From CAYZJB01 sp964602985 (GTDB lineage Bacteria; CLD3; SB21): a stretch of DNA of 64,000 nt. Location of the stretch: NCBI GenBank assembly GCA_964602985.1, contig CAZRTJ010000003.1, positions 167,535 through 231,534 of the forward strand, given 5' to 3'. Below, piece by piece: positions 15,858 to 24,686 of this stretch. Positions within the stretch are counted from its first letter, which is position 1. Each line of letters starts with the position of its first letter. A program made the position numbers and the translations under genes. The notes under the pieces are model-generated. The model had not been told where the DNA came from and ran no database searches. It saw nothing but the letters and a program-made list of their open reading frames with translations.

Positions 15858-18028
15858 AGACTCAGGCTGAAGCCCGCGACAATCGTGCGATTGCCAAAGT
15901 AACTCAGAATTTTCTGTCGTTCGGAGAAGTCCGCCGAATAGGAATAATCCAACACGTTATGCGTATTCAATGCGTTCATGACTTCAATATAGAGGACAAG
16001 ATATTTGAGGTCACTGAAAAAGAAATATTTCGACAGTCGCGTGTCCAGCCGAACCAGCGGCGGCAGACGGTCGCCGTATCGCGATCCGTACTGCGGAATC
16101 ATGTTTCCACTCCCATCGTCGGTCCCGCCGAGGATCGGGGTGATCGGCCGGCCGCTCGCATAACGAAAGGTTGATGAACATTCAAAACCTTTTCCGAGGG
16201 CTGTCTTCTGGACAAGCTTCAGATTATGCGTGATGTCGTACGGCGTGGGACGGAGAGTCGCCACGTCCCATTCTTTTCGCCGTGTCCGGATCGCGCTGTA
16301 CGAAATCCAACCACTCACCCGCTTCCATCGAAGTTTCCAGAAAACATCTGCGCCGTATGCAAAACCACTCCCGTCGCTGGTCAGACGTCCGTCCGGATTT
16401 TCCAGAGGTAAATCGCGGTACCATTTGATGTATGCTTCTGTACGAAATTCCGTCGTCGACCGTTTTTGTTCAAACCCCATGACCAGGTGCTTTGCCTGCA
16501 TGACTTTCAGCTGACCATCGCTGTACGCAGGGTCGTAGTATCTGGTTTCTGGAAATTGATGAAATGTCCCCGCGCCAAATCGCACGAACCGGTCCGCGGC
16601 GACTTCATGGACGACCCCACCCCGGACGTCGGCGGACGATCGGCGGGCGATCGCAGAATAATCATGTCGCACTCCGGTGAGAATCGTCCATCTGGCCGAC
16701 AACCGTCGTTTCAATTCCACGTACGATCCCACAAGAAAACCACCGGACTTGCCGTCGATCTGCGCGCTGTCGGCGCCCGCGAAATATTCGCCTCTCCGTC
16801 GCGGCACGAGTTGACGGAATCGGAAATCGTCATGCCCGGCCTCCGCTCCGACTGCGATTCCGAAATCCGGCGACACGTCCCACTGCAGGTCGGCTCGCCC
16901 TTTCGCATTTCGATCCCCGTCGTCCCCGAACCACGCACCGAACCGCCAGCGATTCGAGTACCGACTCGACGCCACGCTGGTTTTCACAAGGACGTTTTTC
17001 CGGATCAGATCGGACCACGTGAGCGCCACCACCTCATGCCCCGTCTCCAGCGAGTAGTCCTGACGCGCGGCCAGAATCGGAATCTCCAATTTCTGGTCAT
17101 CGGAATTCAGGAGCGTCAGCAATTGAACGGTTCCGGTCGGAGAATAGGTGTAGGTCAGCAAACCCGTACCGGACGTCGATTGAGGATCTTCGATGACGTC
17201 CACCGTCTGCTTGTTCACGCGGAAGAGCAAGTCGGTGGAGGTGTGTTTGCCGTAAACCTGCACGTTCAGTTTTTCCGGTACGAGGTTTCGCCGTACCCCG
17301 AAGCCGCCCGAGACCAGATTAAGGTCCATTTGAATACGATTCTGTTCGACGCGCGATTCCGTCTCGATATCGAGCACGCCGGACAACGCGTTGCCGTACT
17401 TCACGGAAAACGCTCCGCTGGAGAAGTACATTTTTTTCATGGTCGCCGTTTCGATCACCGAGAAGAGTCCGGTTCCGCTCGTGTTTTCCGAGCGATACGG
17501 ATGCCGGAGCGTCGCGTGATTGATGAGAACAATCGTTTCGGACGGATGTCCTCCTCGGACGGGCAGACCCGCGGATTCATCGGATTGCGTGATGCCCGGA
17601 AGCGCCTTGAGACTCTGAAAGACATCCGCGGCTCCGCCGGGAGTTGTGTACACATCGATCTTGGTCAGCGTTGCCTTCCCTTCACCGCCGACGTACGCGC
17701 TGGCTTCGACCTGGACTTCGGACAGCGCGATGGCCTTCTCGCGAAGGACAATCTTCAGCGGTTCGTACACAGGCAGAACGATGGCCTTCTCGAACATCTC
17801 ATAACCCAACATCGAGGCGACCAGTTTTCGTTCGCCTCCGCGGTTCGTGCGAATTTCGAATTGCCCTTGATCATCGGATACATCACCCGCAAAGTCTCCG
17901 TCTTTCAGGAAGACATTGACATAGGCCACAGCAGAATCTCTTTCGTCGACGACGCGTCCCCGGAATTTCATCCCTTCCTGTGCCCACGAGGACGCCGCCA
18001 ACAGACAAAGCCATATCCCTTTTCTCAC
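15854..18028 (-). CDS. TonB-dependent receptor with carboxypeptidase-regulatory-like N-domain
   Basis: 724 residues. A signal peptide (LLAASSWAQ) is followed by a beta-sandwich domain (20-105, MKFRGRVVDERDSAVAYVNV, typical CarboxypepD_reg-like), a plug domain (about 115-230, with SLKALPGITQ and GLPVRGGHPSETIVLI) and a beta-barrel to the C-terminus, which ends in alternating hydrophobic residues (IVAGFSLSL). This layout is typical of FCB bacteria and imports large or scarce substrates through the outer membrane using TonB energy. I saw no SusD partner beside it. It overlaps the TPR gene upstream (ATGA) and the kinase downstream (ATGA). The substrate is unknown. Confidence 0.9.
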   Translation of the reverse strand: MRKGIWLCLLAASSWAQEGMKFRGRVVDERDSAVAYVNVFLKDGDFAGDVSDDQGQFEIRTNRGGERKLVASMLGYEMFEKAIVLPVYEPLKIVLREKAIALSEVQVEASAYVGGEGKATLTKIDVYTTPGGAADVFQSLKALPGITQSDESAGLPVRGGHPSETIVLINHATLRHPYRSENTSGTGLFSVIETATMKKMYFSSGAFSVKYGNALSGVLDIETESRVEQNRIQMDLNLVSGGFGVRRNLVPEKLNVQVYGKHTSTDLLFRVNKQTVDVIEDPQSTSGTGLLTYTYSPTGTVQLLTLLNSDDQKLEIPILAARQDYSLETGHEVVALTWSDLIRKNVLVKTSVASSRYSNRWRFGAWFGDDGDRNAKGRADLQWDVSPDFGIAVGAEAGHDDFRFRQLVPRRRGEYFAGADSAQIDGKSGGFLVGSYVELKRRLSARWTILTGVRHDYSAIARRSSADVRGGVVHEVAADRFVRFGAGTFHQFPETRYYDPAYSDGQLKVMQAKHLVMGFEQKRSTTEFRTEAYIKWYRDLPLENPDGRLTSDGSGFAYGADVFWKLRWKRVSGWISYSAIRTRRKEWDVATLRPTPYDITHNLKLVQKTALGKGFECSSTFRYASGRPITPILGGTDDGSGNMIPQYGSRYGDRLPPLVRLDTRLSKYFFFSDLKYLVLYIEVMNALNTHNVLDYSYSADFSERQKILSYFGNRTIVAGFSLSL

Positions 18029-18795
18029 TGCTTGGCTCCTTCGGAAGCGTTGATTTTCTTCAGACCGCTCTGTGCGAGACGGTTGGTCGGCTGCACGGCA
18101 AGCGCCTTCTCATAATACAGGCGGGCTTGTTCAACGTTCTGGAGTTGCGCAAACGTGCTTCCGGTAAACGCGAGACATTCGCCTTCTCCCCAGTGCGGCG
18201 TGCGCGGATCCGCGATGTTCTTCGAACGCTCCTGTTCATAGAGCTCCACAGCGCGAAGAAACGATGGGATGGACTTTTCTGCGCCACCCCCAAACAGAGC
18301 CGGAGTGTTCAGGGTGCCGATGCCGTGCAGGTAATACGCGCGCGGATTGGTCGGGTCCAGTTCCTGTGCGCGTTTGAGTTGTCCGTTGGATTTGGGGCCC
18401 CTCCACATACCCGAGATCGGGTTGAACAGAATGGACATGCCCGTCAGCGACCCCAGCAATGCGTAGGCGTCTGACGTGGGGGATTTGGCAACCAGGCCCT
18501 CCAAACACTGAATCGCATGTTCAATCAGCTCCTCGGCGCGATCCTCGTCCGGATTCTCCGCATACAGAAGACGGATGGCCTGCCGATATTCTGCAAAAGC
18601 AAGCCAATACATCGCCCGTTCGTCACCGGGGCTCACGGCCAGGGCGCGCTCGATCAATGCCTGACCTTGTTTCATTTGGTTCTCGTCCCACTGATCAAAT
18701 CCGGTATGAACGGCGGCAATGCCGGACGTCAGCATGTCCTCCTGTGCCGCCAAATTCCCGATCGACAACAAGCCGATCCACATCATGATTTTCAT
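18025..18795 (-). CDS. Secreted TPR-repeat protein
   Basis: 256 residues from ATG 18795, chosen for the perfect AAGGAGGTT four bases upstream; the frame extends to 18846 without a signal sequence. The N-terminus is a signal peptide (MWIGLLSIGNLAAQ). TPR-like helical repeats follow, for example LIERALAVSPGDERAMYWLA, KRAQELDPTNPRAYYLHGIG and the last one ending EKALAVQPTNRLAQSGLKK. A Gly-rich hinge (PALFGGGAEKSIPSF) lies in the middle. It is the first gene of the receptor-kinase-regulator operon and its stop overlaps the receptor start. A periplasmic adaptor for the receptor is one reading; not provable here. Confidence 0.85.
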   Translation of the reverse strand: MKIMMWIGLLSIGNLAAQEDMLTSGIAAVHTGFDQWDENQMKQGQALIERALAVSPGDERAMYWLAFAEYRQAIRLLYAENPDEDRAEELIEHAIQCLEGLVAKSPTSDAYALLGSLTGMSILFNPISGMWRGPKSNGQLKRAQELDPTNPRAYYLHGIGTLNTPALFGGGAEKSIPSFLRAVELYEQERSKNIADPRTPHWGEGECLAFTGSTFAQLQNVEQARLYYEKALAVQPTNRLAQSGLKKINASEGAKQ

Positions 18796-18818
18796 AACGA
18801 ACCTCCTTTGTTTCCTCC

Positions 18819-18846
18819 ATGCTAAGGACGGATGAACGCGAAACAA
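18819..18846 (-). promoter_or_regulatory. Possible promoter for the TPR-TonB-LytS-LytTR operon
   Basis: Minus strand TTGTTT (18846-18841), 16 bases, TAGCAT (18824-18819). Transcription would start just before the ribosome-binding site. It is weaker than other promoter calls here and may need an activator. Confidence 0.3.
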
Positions 18847-18976
18847 ACCGGATGTCTCTGAGTGTGCGTAGTACAGGCTGAAGGGTCAGAAAACGGGGTT
18901 GAATGGCACAGGGGTTAGATGGGAATCTCCCGGCCAGGCGGAACGCTTCCGGATGAAGCATCTCCGGAATCGAATC

Positions 18977-19005
18977 TTGCACTGCACTCAGGGAGAACCT
19001 ACATT
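18977..19005 (+). promoter_or_regulatory. Promoter for the sortilin-like propeller gene
   Basis: TTGCAC at 18977-18982, 17 bases, TACATT at 19000-19005 followed by G. It lies 45 bases before the ATG at 19050. The remaining part of the gap 18847-18976 shows no further gene. Confidence 0.5.
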
Positions 19006-19049
19006 GCCCGAGCTTCCGAAAAACGCCACCCTTCTGCAAGGAGCCTGTC

Positions 19050-22000
19050 ATGCGCCTCATTCCAATCATCTTGATTTTGTTCCACTCTGCCTACGCACAA
19101 ATCGACACGTCCCTGTTCGGAAATTGGTCTGCGCGCAGTATCGGTCCGGCCGGCATGAGCGGTCGTGTCGCGGCGATCGATGCCGTGCCCTCCGACCCAG
19201 CGGTCATTTATGTCGGCGCCGCCACAGGCGGCGTTTGGAAGTCCACGAACGGTGGAATTAGCTGGAGGCCCATTTTCGATGATCAGCCCGCTTCCTCGAT
19301 CGGAGCAATTGCCATCCAGCATTCCAATCCCAATGTGGTCTGGGTCGGAACCGGCGAGAGCAACGTGCGCAATTCCGCAGGCGTCGGACGCGGCGTCTAC
19401 AAGTCGATCGATGCGGGAGCGACGTGGAAATTCGTGGGACTTGAGAAGACCCATTTGATCTCCAAAATCATCATTCACCCGATGAACCCGGACATTGTGT
19501 ACGTGGCGGCTCTTGGAACGATGTGGGGCGAGAATCCGGACCGTGGTGTGTTTCGCACGACGGATGGAGGCAAGACGTGGAAAAAGATATTATACGTCAA
19601 TGAAAGAACCGGAGCCGCTGATCTGGCGATCGATCCGTTCAATCCCGCTCATCTGATGGTTTCGATGTGGGAATTTCGACGCTGGCCATGGCACTTCAAG
19701 TCCGGCGGTACGTCGAGCGGTCTATATGTTACCCAGGACGATGGGGACAGTTGGAAACAACTTACGTCCAGGGAAGGATTGCCCGAAGGAGAACTGGGCA
19801 AGATCGGACTGGCCTTTGCTCCGGGACGACAGGGAGTTGCTTACGCACTGGTCGAGGCCAAGTCGAGTGCACTCCTGCGCAGCGAAGACGGCGGCCGCTC
19901 CTGGAAAACCGTCAACAAAGATCGCGATGTCAATCAGCGGCCCTTCTACTTTGGACAAATCGCTGTGCATCCGAAGAACGAAAATTTGCTCTACCGTCTC
20001 GCCTTCACACTGGATGCATCCGAAGACGGAGGGAAGACATTTGCCAGCACGTCCCCATGGACCATCGTTCACCCGGATTACCACGCGTTGTGGATCCATC
20101 CGGATGGAGAAGAAATCATTTCCGGAAATGACGGAGGCATCGCGATCAGCCACGATCGCGGTCGGACGTGGAAGTTCGTAATGAATCTCCCGCTGGGTCA
20201 GTTTTATCATATCAGCTACGATATGCAAACGCCCTATTACGTCTACGGAGGTATGCAGGACAACGGGTCCTGGCGCGGTCCCAGCAACACATTCAAGTCC
20301 AACGGAATTGACAATCACGAATGGGAACTCGTTTACTTCGGCGACGGATTTGACACGGAGCCGGATCCGGAGAACAGCGATTACGGGTACGCCATGGCCC
20401 AGGGCGGCTATCTGGCGTATTACAACTACCAAACCGCTGTGCGCAAAGACATTCGACCGACCGAATCGTCCGTGCGTCATCGATACAACTGGAACGCCGG
20501 ATTTGCCATCGATCCGTTTGACCCGAAGACGATTTACTATGGGAGCCAGTTTGTCCACAAAAGCACGGACAAAGGAGTCACGTGGGAAATCATCAGTCCG
20601 GATCTAACGACAAATGATTCGACGAAGTTGAAGCAAAGCGAGAGCGGTGGGCTCACGGCGGACGTAACCGGTGCGGAGAATCACTGCACGATCTTGTCTA
20701 TCGCGCCCAGTCCGGTGCGCAAAGATGTTCTGTGGGTCGGTACGGACGACGGAAACCTCCAGCTCACAACAGACGGCGGCAGGACCTGGACACGGGTGTC
20801 GGATGCGATTTATCGAATCAAAGCGAAAGGCCTCGCGCCGCCCGCCGCGACCTGGATTCCCAACGTCGAACCCTCACGGTTCGACGCCGGGACGGCCTAC
20901 GTGGTGTTCGACGATCACCGGCGGGCCAACTGGCAATCGTACGTGTTTGTCACACGCGATTTTGGCAAGACATGGCAAAGTCTGGTCACACCAGACGTCG
21001 ACGGATTCTGCCACATCCTCCGCCAGGATCCCGTCAATCCGGACTTGCTCTATTTGGGTACTGAATTCGGCCTGTTTATCAGCCTGAATGGCGGCAAGCA
21101 GTGGATGAAGTGGACGCGCGGAGTTCCGACAGTGCCCGTATATGATCTGGCCATTCACCCTCGCGACCACGACTTGATTATCGGCACACATGGACGCGCC
21201 GCGCACATCCTCGATGATGTCACTCCACTGCGTCGCGCCGCAGATGCGGTCGGCAAAGATTTTCACCTGTTTGACATTTCGCCTGCGTATCAATACAACA
21301 CGGCCTATTGGGCGGGACCGTTTACAAGCACGGGTGCGGGCCTGTTCAAAGGCAAACAGCGAGAATACGGCGCGCTGATCACGTTCTACGCCAATCCGCC
21401 GGACAGCATCGTCGCGCGCGAGGGAACGCCAAAGGCCGAACGAATCAAATTGGACGTATTGGAGGGAGACAGCCTGATCCGCCAGATCCGCGTCCCTTTG
21501 CGTCGCGGATTGAATCGCGTGTCCTGGGACCTGCAGCGCGGCGCATTCCACTCTCCGACCTCGGTGGACAGCACCGATATCGAACAGGGCGGACTCTTCG
21601 TCCTTCCCGGAAAATACACCCTTCGTGTGACTTATCGTGGAACGGAATTTCGCAGGACGGTCGAAGTGAAACCCGATCCGCGCATCCCGACGGTGCTCGA
21701 CGCGTTACGCGAAAACTACGAGATGGCGACGAAGGCGGGGTCGCTGATGGAAGTGCTTTCCAAGGCATACAAACAAATCAAAGATACCAGGAAGTCCATC
21801 GCCTGGGTGCTGGGGCGATTGGATGGAATGGACACGACCGTCGCCGCTCCCCTCAAACGGCACGCTCAACAGTTGGAAACGAAATTAACCAGGCTCTCCG
21901 ACCGAATTCAGATCGAAGGAGCGGCGGGCATCCCGGATGACGAACTGCAGTTGATCTACCATGTCCAGTCGGCCCTGTACGGCGTCACGTCGCACTTTGA

Positions 22001-22169
22001 CGTACCGACACAGGCGAATCGGGTCAAGTTGGAAAAGACGAAACGGGACATCGAAGAATTCCTGAAGGAGTACAATCAAACGTACGAAACGGACGTCCAG
22101 TCTTTCCGCGACGCCACCTCGAAGATTGGTTTCTTCAAGAATGCGGAGCGGCTCGACATCCGCGACTAG
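19050..22169 (+). CDS. Large secreted BNR/sortilin-like beta-propeller protein
   Basis: 1039 residues. A signal peptide (LIPIILILFHSAYAQ) is followed by two propeller blocks rich in Asp-box/BNR-type turns, for example GGVWKSTNGGISW, GVYKSIDAGATWK, GVFRTTDGGKTWK and LQLTTDGGRTWTRV (about 40-730). A beta-sandwich region and a C-terminal helical part (about 870-1039, with a coiled-coil look) close the protein. Such VPS10/sortilin-like proteins are common in the FCB group and are usually labelled glycosyl hydrolase, but no glycosidase active site is evident. AAGGAGCC lies before the ATG. It is convergent with pepE. Cell-surface binding or protease support are possible roles. Confidence 0.88.
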   Translation: MRLIPIILILFHSAYAQIDTSLFGNWSARSIGPAGMSGRVAAIDAVPSDPAVIYVGAATGGVWKSTNGGISWRPIFDDQPASSIGAIAIQHSNPNVVWVGTGESNVRNSAGVGRGVYKSIDAGATWKFVGLEKTHLISKIIIHPMNPDIVYVAALGTMWGENPDRGVFRTTDGGKTWKKILYVNERTGAADLAIDPFNPAHLMVSMWEFRRWPWHFKSGGTSSGLYVTQDDGDSWKQLTSREGLPEGELGKIGLAFAPGRQGVAYALVEAKSSALLRSEDGGRSWKTVNKDRDVNQRPFYFGQIAVHPKNENLLYRLAFTLDASEDGGKTFASTSPWTIVHPDYHALWIHPDGEEIISGNDGGIAISHDRGRTWKFVMNLPLGQFYHISYDMQTPYYVYGGMQDNGSWRGPSNTFKSNGIDNHEWELVYFGDGFDTEPDPENSDYGYAMAQGGYLAYYNYQTAVRKDIRPTESSVRHRYNWNAGFAIDPFDPKTIYYGSQFVHKSTDKGVTWEIISPDLTTNDSTKLKQSESGGLTADVTGAENHCTILSIAPSPVRKDVLWVGTDDGNLQLTTDGGRTWTRVSDAIYRIKAKGLAPPAATWIPNVEPSRFDAGTAYVVFDDHRRANWQSYVFVTRDFGKTWQSLVTPDVDGFCHILRQDPVNPDLLYLGTEFGLFISLNGGKQWMKWTRGVPTVPVYDLAIHPRDHDLIIGTHGRAAHILDDVTPLRRAADAVGKDFHLFDISPAYQYNTAYWAGPFTSTGAGLFKGKQREYGALITFYANPPDSIVAREGTPKAERIKLDVLEGDSLIRQIRVPLRRGLNRVSWDLQRGAFHSPTSVDSTDIEQGGLFVLPGKYTLRVTYRGTEFRRTVEVKPDPRIPTVLDALRENYEMATKAGSLMEVLSKAYKQIKDTRKSIAWVLGRLDGMDTTVAAPLKRHAQQLETKLTRLSDRIQIEGAAGIPDDELQLIYHVQSALYGVTSHFDVPTQANRVKLEKTKRDIEEFLKEYNQTYETDVQSFRDATSKIGFFKNAERLDIRD

Positions 22170-22178
22170 ATTGACCGG

Positions 22179-22880
22179 TCAGACCGTCAGCAGAAAGTCC
22201 AGTCGAGAGGCCACGGGATACTCCTGAGGTTCCCGGCCGCGTTGAAAAATCCTGGCCGGCGTCAGACCACGAAGCTGAACGGACGACCCTTCGATTCGCA
22301 ACATCGATCCTTCTCGAAGTCCGACCACAGGATTGTCATTTTCTTCATGAAACTCCCGGATTCGCTGCTCGCGCGTTTCGCCTCCATGCGTGGAGCTTGG
22401 ATCCGCATCCAGGTAATGCGGATTGATGTTGAAAGGAACCAGGCTCAGCGCATCGAAGCTCGGAGGATACACGATCGGCATGTCATTGGTCGTTCGGATC
22501 GAAGCGGTCGCCACGTTGGTTCCCGCGCTGACTCCGATGTACGGCACGCCTTCGGCCACACGCCGCCGGAGCGGCTCGATCAGATTCCATTCGTACAATT
22601 TCTTTAATAGTCGGAACGTGTTCCCACCGCCGACGTGTATGGCCACCGCCTCGCCAACGGAGGCCGGTGGATCGTCCGATTCGTGAATCCCCGTCACGGC
22701 GATCCCCATTCGTTCGTATCGCTCTCTCGTCTTGGCGACATAGCCGTCCCAATCAGCCAGCGCGAAGGGCACGAACAGAACCTCCCGAATCGATCCGAGG
22801 AAGTCCCGAATCTCGCTCTCGCAATAATCAAGATACCCGCTTCCGTGCAGAGTGGAGTTCGATATCAGTAGCAATCGCAT
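22179..22880 (-). CDS. pepE: Dipeptidase E (alpha-aspartyl dipeptidase, peptidase S51)
   Basis: 233 residues from ATG 22880, which aligns with the E. coli PepE N-terminus as I know it (MRLLLISNSTLHG against MELLLLSNSTLPG). The nucleophile Ser118 is in YIGVSAGTN, the glycine loop is HVGGGNTF, and the late signature (IRTTNDMPIV, NINPHYL, GGETREQRIREF) includes the region of the catalytic His. It hydrolyses Asp-X dipeptides in the cytoplasm. A GTG start at 22916 is possible and would add 12 residues. No strong Shine-Dalgarno is seen for either start. It is probably co-transcribed after fmdB (80-base gap). Confidence 0.92.
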   Translation of the reverse strand: MRLLLISNSTLHGSGYLDYCESEIRDFLGSIREVLFVPFALADWDGYVAKTRERYERMGIAVTGIHESDDPPASVGEAVAIHVGGGNTFRLLKKLYEWNLIEPLRRRVAEGVPYIGVSAGTNVATASIRTTNDMPIVYPPSFDALSLVPFNINPHYLDADPSSTHGGETREQRIREFHEENDNPVVGLREGSMLRIEGSSVQLRGLTPARIFQRGREPQEYPVASRLDFLLTV

Positions 22881-22960
22881 GCGTTGGGGCAATTTCCGGA
22901 TGAACGATTTGTTCACCCCATTAGGTCATTGAATGGCGTCACCGCTGCGTGTATATGGAT

Positions 22961-23173
22961 TCAGGCAGAATGGCAGGCGCAATGAGCGCCGCAGGGAGCG
23001 GTTACGGGTTCTGCTTCTTTCTTCACATCGGAAGCGAAAACCGACAAGACTTTTTCGACGGACTTTCCATGACACTTCACACAAACGACCGACCCGAAGT
23101 CGACATTCGAAGTTGGGAAAAGGTCCTGGAATTGTTCGCCGCATTCTTTGCATCGAAATTCATAGATCGGCAT
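22961..23173 (-). CDS. FmdB-type zinc-ribbon protein
   Basis: 70 residues from ATG 23173, preceded by GAGGTG at good spacing. The N-terminal half is the FmdB/CxxC zinc ribbon: MPIYEFRCKECGEQF, then VVCVKCHGKSVEKV. The C-terminus adds a short Cys/His-rich tail, CGAHCACHSA, which could bind a second metal. Members of this family are annotated as putative regulators, and their biochemical role is not settled. The promoter is at 23245-23273. Confidence 0.88.
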   Translation of the reverse strand: MPIYEFRCKECGEQFQDLFPTSNVDFGSVVCVKCHGKSVEKVLSVFASDVKKEAEPVTAPCGAHCACHSA

Positions 23174-23215
23174 GATCACCTCGCCCAAAAAAAATTGCTT
23201 ATGGTTACGCGTTTG

Positions 23216-23252
23216 AGTAGTTTGCTAATCCTCAAAAGCGAGCTAAACTACT
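23216..23252. repeat. Inverted repeat between divergent fmdB and lpdA
   Basis: AGTAGTTT (23216-23223) and AAACTACT (23245-23252) are perfect complements 21 bases apart. One arm holds the -10 of the fmdB promoter and the other lies against the proposed lpdA promoter. No T-tract follows on either strand, so it is not a terminator; it may be an operator, or a by-product of two opposed promoters. Confidence 0.5.
23222..23249 (+). promoter_or_regulatory. Possible promoter for lpdA and following genes
   Basis: TTGCTA at 23222-23227, 16 bases, TAAACT at 23244-23249. The start of transcription would be near 23256, with AAGAGGA before the lpdA ATG. It overlaps the fmdB promoter. Confidence 0.35.
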
Positions 23253-23273
23253 ATTAATAAGAAACCTAATCAA
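23245..23273 (-). promoter_or_regulatory. Promoter for fmdB (and pepE)
   Basis: Minus strand TTGATT (23273-23268), 17 bases, TAGTTT (23250-23245). It overlaps the right arm of the inverted repeat 23216-23252. Confidence 0.45.
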
Positions 23274-23283
23274 GAGGATTGGC

Positions 23284-24684
23284 ATGGAGACGAAGACTTT
23301 TGACCTGATCATTTTGGGAGGCGGACCCGGCGGATACGTAGCGGCGATTCGGGCGGCGCAACTGGGCTTGAAGACGGCGGTTGTCGAAAAAGAAAAGATC
23401 GGCGGAGTCTGTGTCAATATCGGATGTATCCCGACCAAGGCGTTGCTGAAAAACGCGGAGATCTATGAACATTTCAAACATGCGTCCGAATTTGGATTCT
23501 CATATGACAATTTGAAATTCGACTACAAGACCATCATCAAACGGAGCCGCGACGTCGCCGACGCCAACTCCAAAGGCGGCGATTTTCTGATGAAGAAGAA
23601 CAAAATCGAGGTCATCAAAGGCACGGGATCATTCATTGATAAGAGCACGTTGAGCGTAAAAGACGCGTCAGGCAAGGAAATCTGTCATGCAAAGGCCAAG
23701 CACATCGTGATCGCAACGGGGGCCCGCCCTCGCATGCTGCCGGGTCTGAAACCCGACGGCAAGAAAATTCTGACAAGCACCGAGGCGATGATGAACACCG
23801 AACCGCCCAAGTCGATCATCGTCATCGGCGCAGGCGCGATCGGAATCGAGTTTGCGTATTTCTTTCATACGTTCTGCGTCAAAGTGACCGTCGTCGAAAT
23901 GCTGCCGACCATCCTGCCGGTCGAAGATGAAGAAGTGTCCCAGGCTCTCGCCAAAATTCTGGCGAAAAAGGGTCTCGAAATTTACACCGACACAAAAGTC
24001 GAAAACGTCGACACGTCCGGCAAAGGCGTCAAGGTGACGGTTTCCAACAAGGAGGGCAAGAAGACGCTTGAGGCGGATCAGTGTCTGGTCGCGATCGGAG
24101 TTCAGGCGAACAGCGAGAACATCGGACTCGAGAAGATCGGTGTGACCACGGAAAAAGGCTGGATCAAAGTCGACGCCTATGGGAAGACCAATGTCCCGGG
24201 TGTGTATGCGATCGGCGATATTATCGGCGCGCCGTGGCTCGCGCACGTGGCGGAGCACGAGGGGATTGTCTGCGTCGAGAAGATCGCCGGCAAAGATCCG
24301 CACCCGGTCGATTACAACTCGATCCCGGGTTGCACGTACTGTCAACCGCAGGTCGCGAGCATCGGCTTGACGGAAAAGAAAGCCAAAGAAAAGGGCTACA
24401 CCGTCAAGGTTGGAAAATTCCCATTCTCCGCCAGCGGCAAGGCCCGCGCGATCGGAGAACGCGACGGCTTTGTCAAAGTCATTTTTGACGCCAAGTACGG
24501 AGAACTGCTCGGCGCGCACATCCTTGGGTCCGAAGCGACGGAAATGATCGCCGAATTTGGCATGGCCAAGGCCATGGAGGCCACCTATCAGGAATTTGCC
24601 CATACGGTCCACGCGCATCCGACCCTGTCCGAGTCCATGATGGAGGCGGCGTTGAATGCGTACGGCGAAGCCATTCACATCTGA
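23284..24684 (+). CDS. lpdA: Dihydrolipoamide dehydrogenase
   Basis: 466 residues. The FAD-binding start is LIILGGGPGGYVAA, the redox-active disulfide is in GGVCVNIGCIPTK, the NAD-binding loop is VIGAGAIGIEFA, and the interface region with the catalytic His is HTVHAHPTLSESMMEA. It is the E3 flavoprotein of 2-oxoacid dehydrogenases and glycine cleavage. No E1, E2 or glycine-cleavage gene is nearby, so it may serve several complexes. AAGAGGA precedes the ATG. The ysxC start is only two bases past its stop. Confidence 0.96.
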   Translation: METKTFDLIILGGGPGGYVAAIRAAQLGLKTAVVEKEKIGGVCVNIGCIPTKALLKNAEIYEHFKHASEFGFSYDNLKFDYKTIIKRSRDVADANSKGGDFLMKKNKIEVIKGTGSFIDKSTLSVKDASGKEICHAKAKHIVIATGARPRMLPGLKPDGKKILTSTEAMMNTEPPKSIIVIGAGAIGIEFAYFFHTFCVKVTVVEMLPTILPVEDEEVSQALAKILAKKGLEIYTDTKVENVDTSGKGVKVTVSNKEGKKTLEADQCLVAIGVQANSENIGLEKIGVTTEKGWIKVDAYGKTNVPGVYAIGDIIGAPWLAHVAEHEGIVCVEKIAGKDPHPVDYNSIPGCTYCQPQVASIGLTEKKAKEKGYTVKVGKFPFSASGKARAIGERDGFVKVIFDAKYGELLGAHILGSEATEMIAEFGMAKAMEATYQEFAHTVHAHPTLSESMMEAALNAYGEAIHI

Positions 24685-24686
24685 TT

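Noticed and set aside
16466..18115. 549-codon plus-strand frame opposite the TonB-dependent receptor
   Set aside because: Antisense shadow; the receptor domains on the minus strand explain the region fully.
19050..22169. Calling the 1039-residue propeller a glycosyl hydrolase
   Set aside because: BNR-type repeats are present but no sialidase catalytic residues are evident; only the propeller fold is supported.
22172..22181. Palindrome TGACCGGTCA between the propeller gene and pepE
   Set aside because: Only ten bases with no loop and no T-tract; too short to call a terminator or operator.
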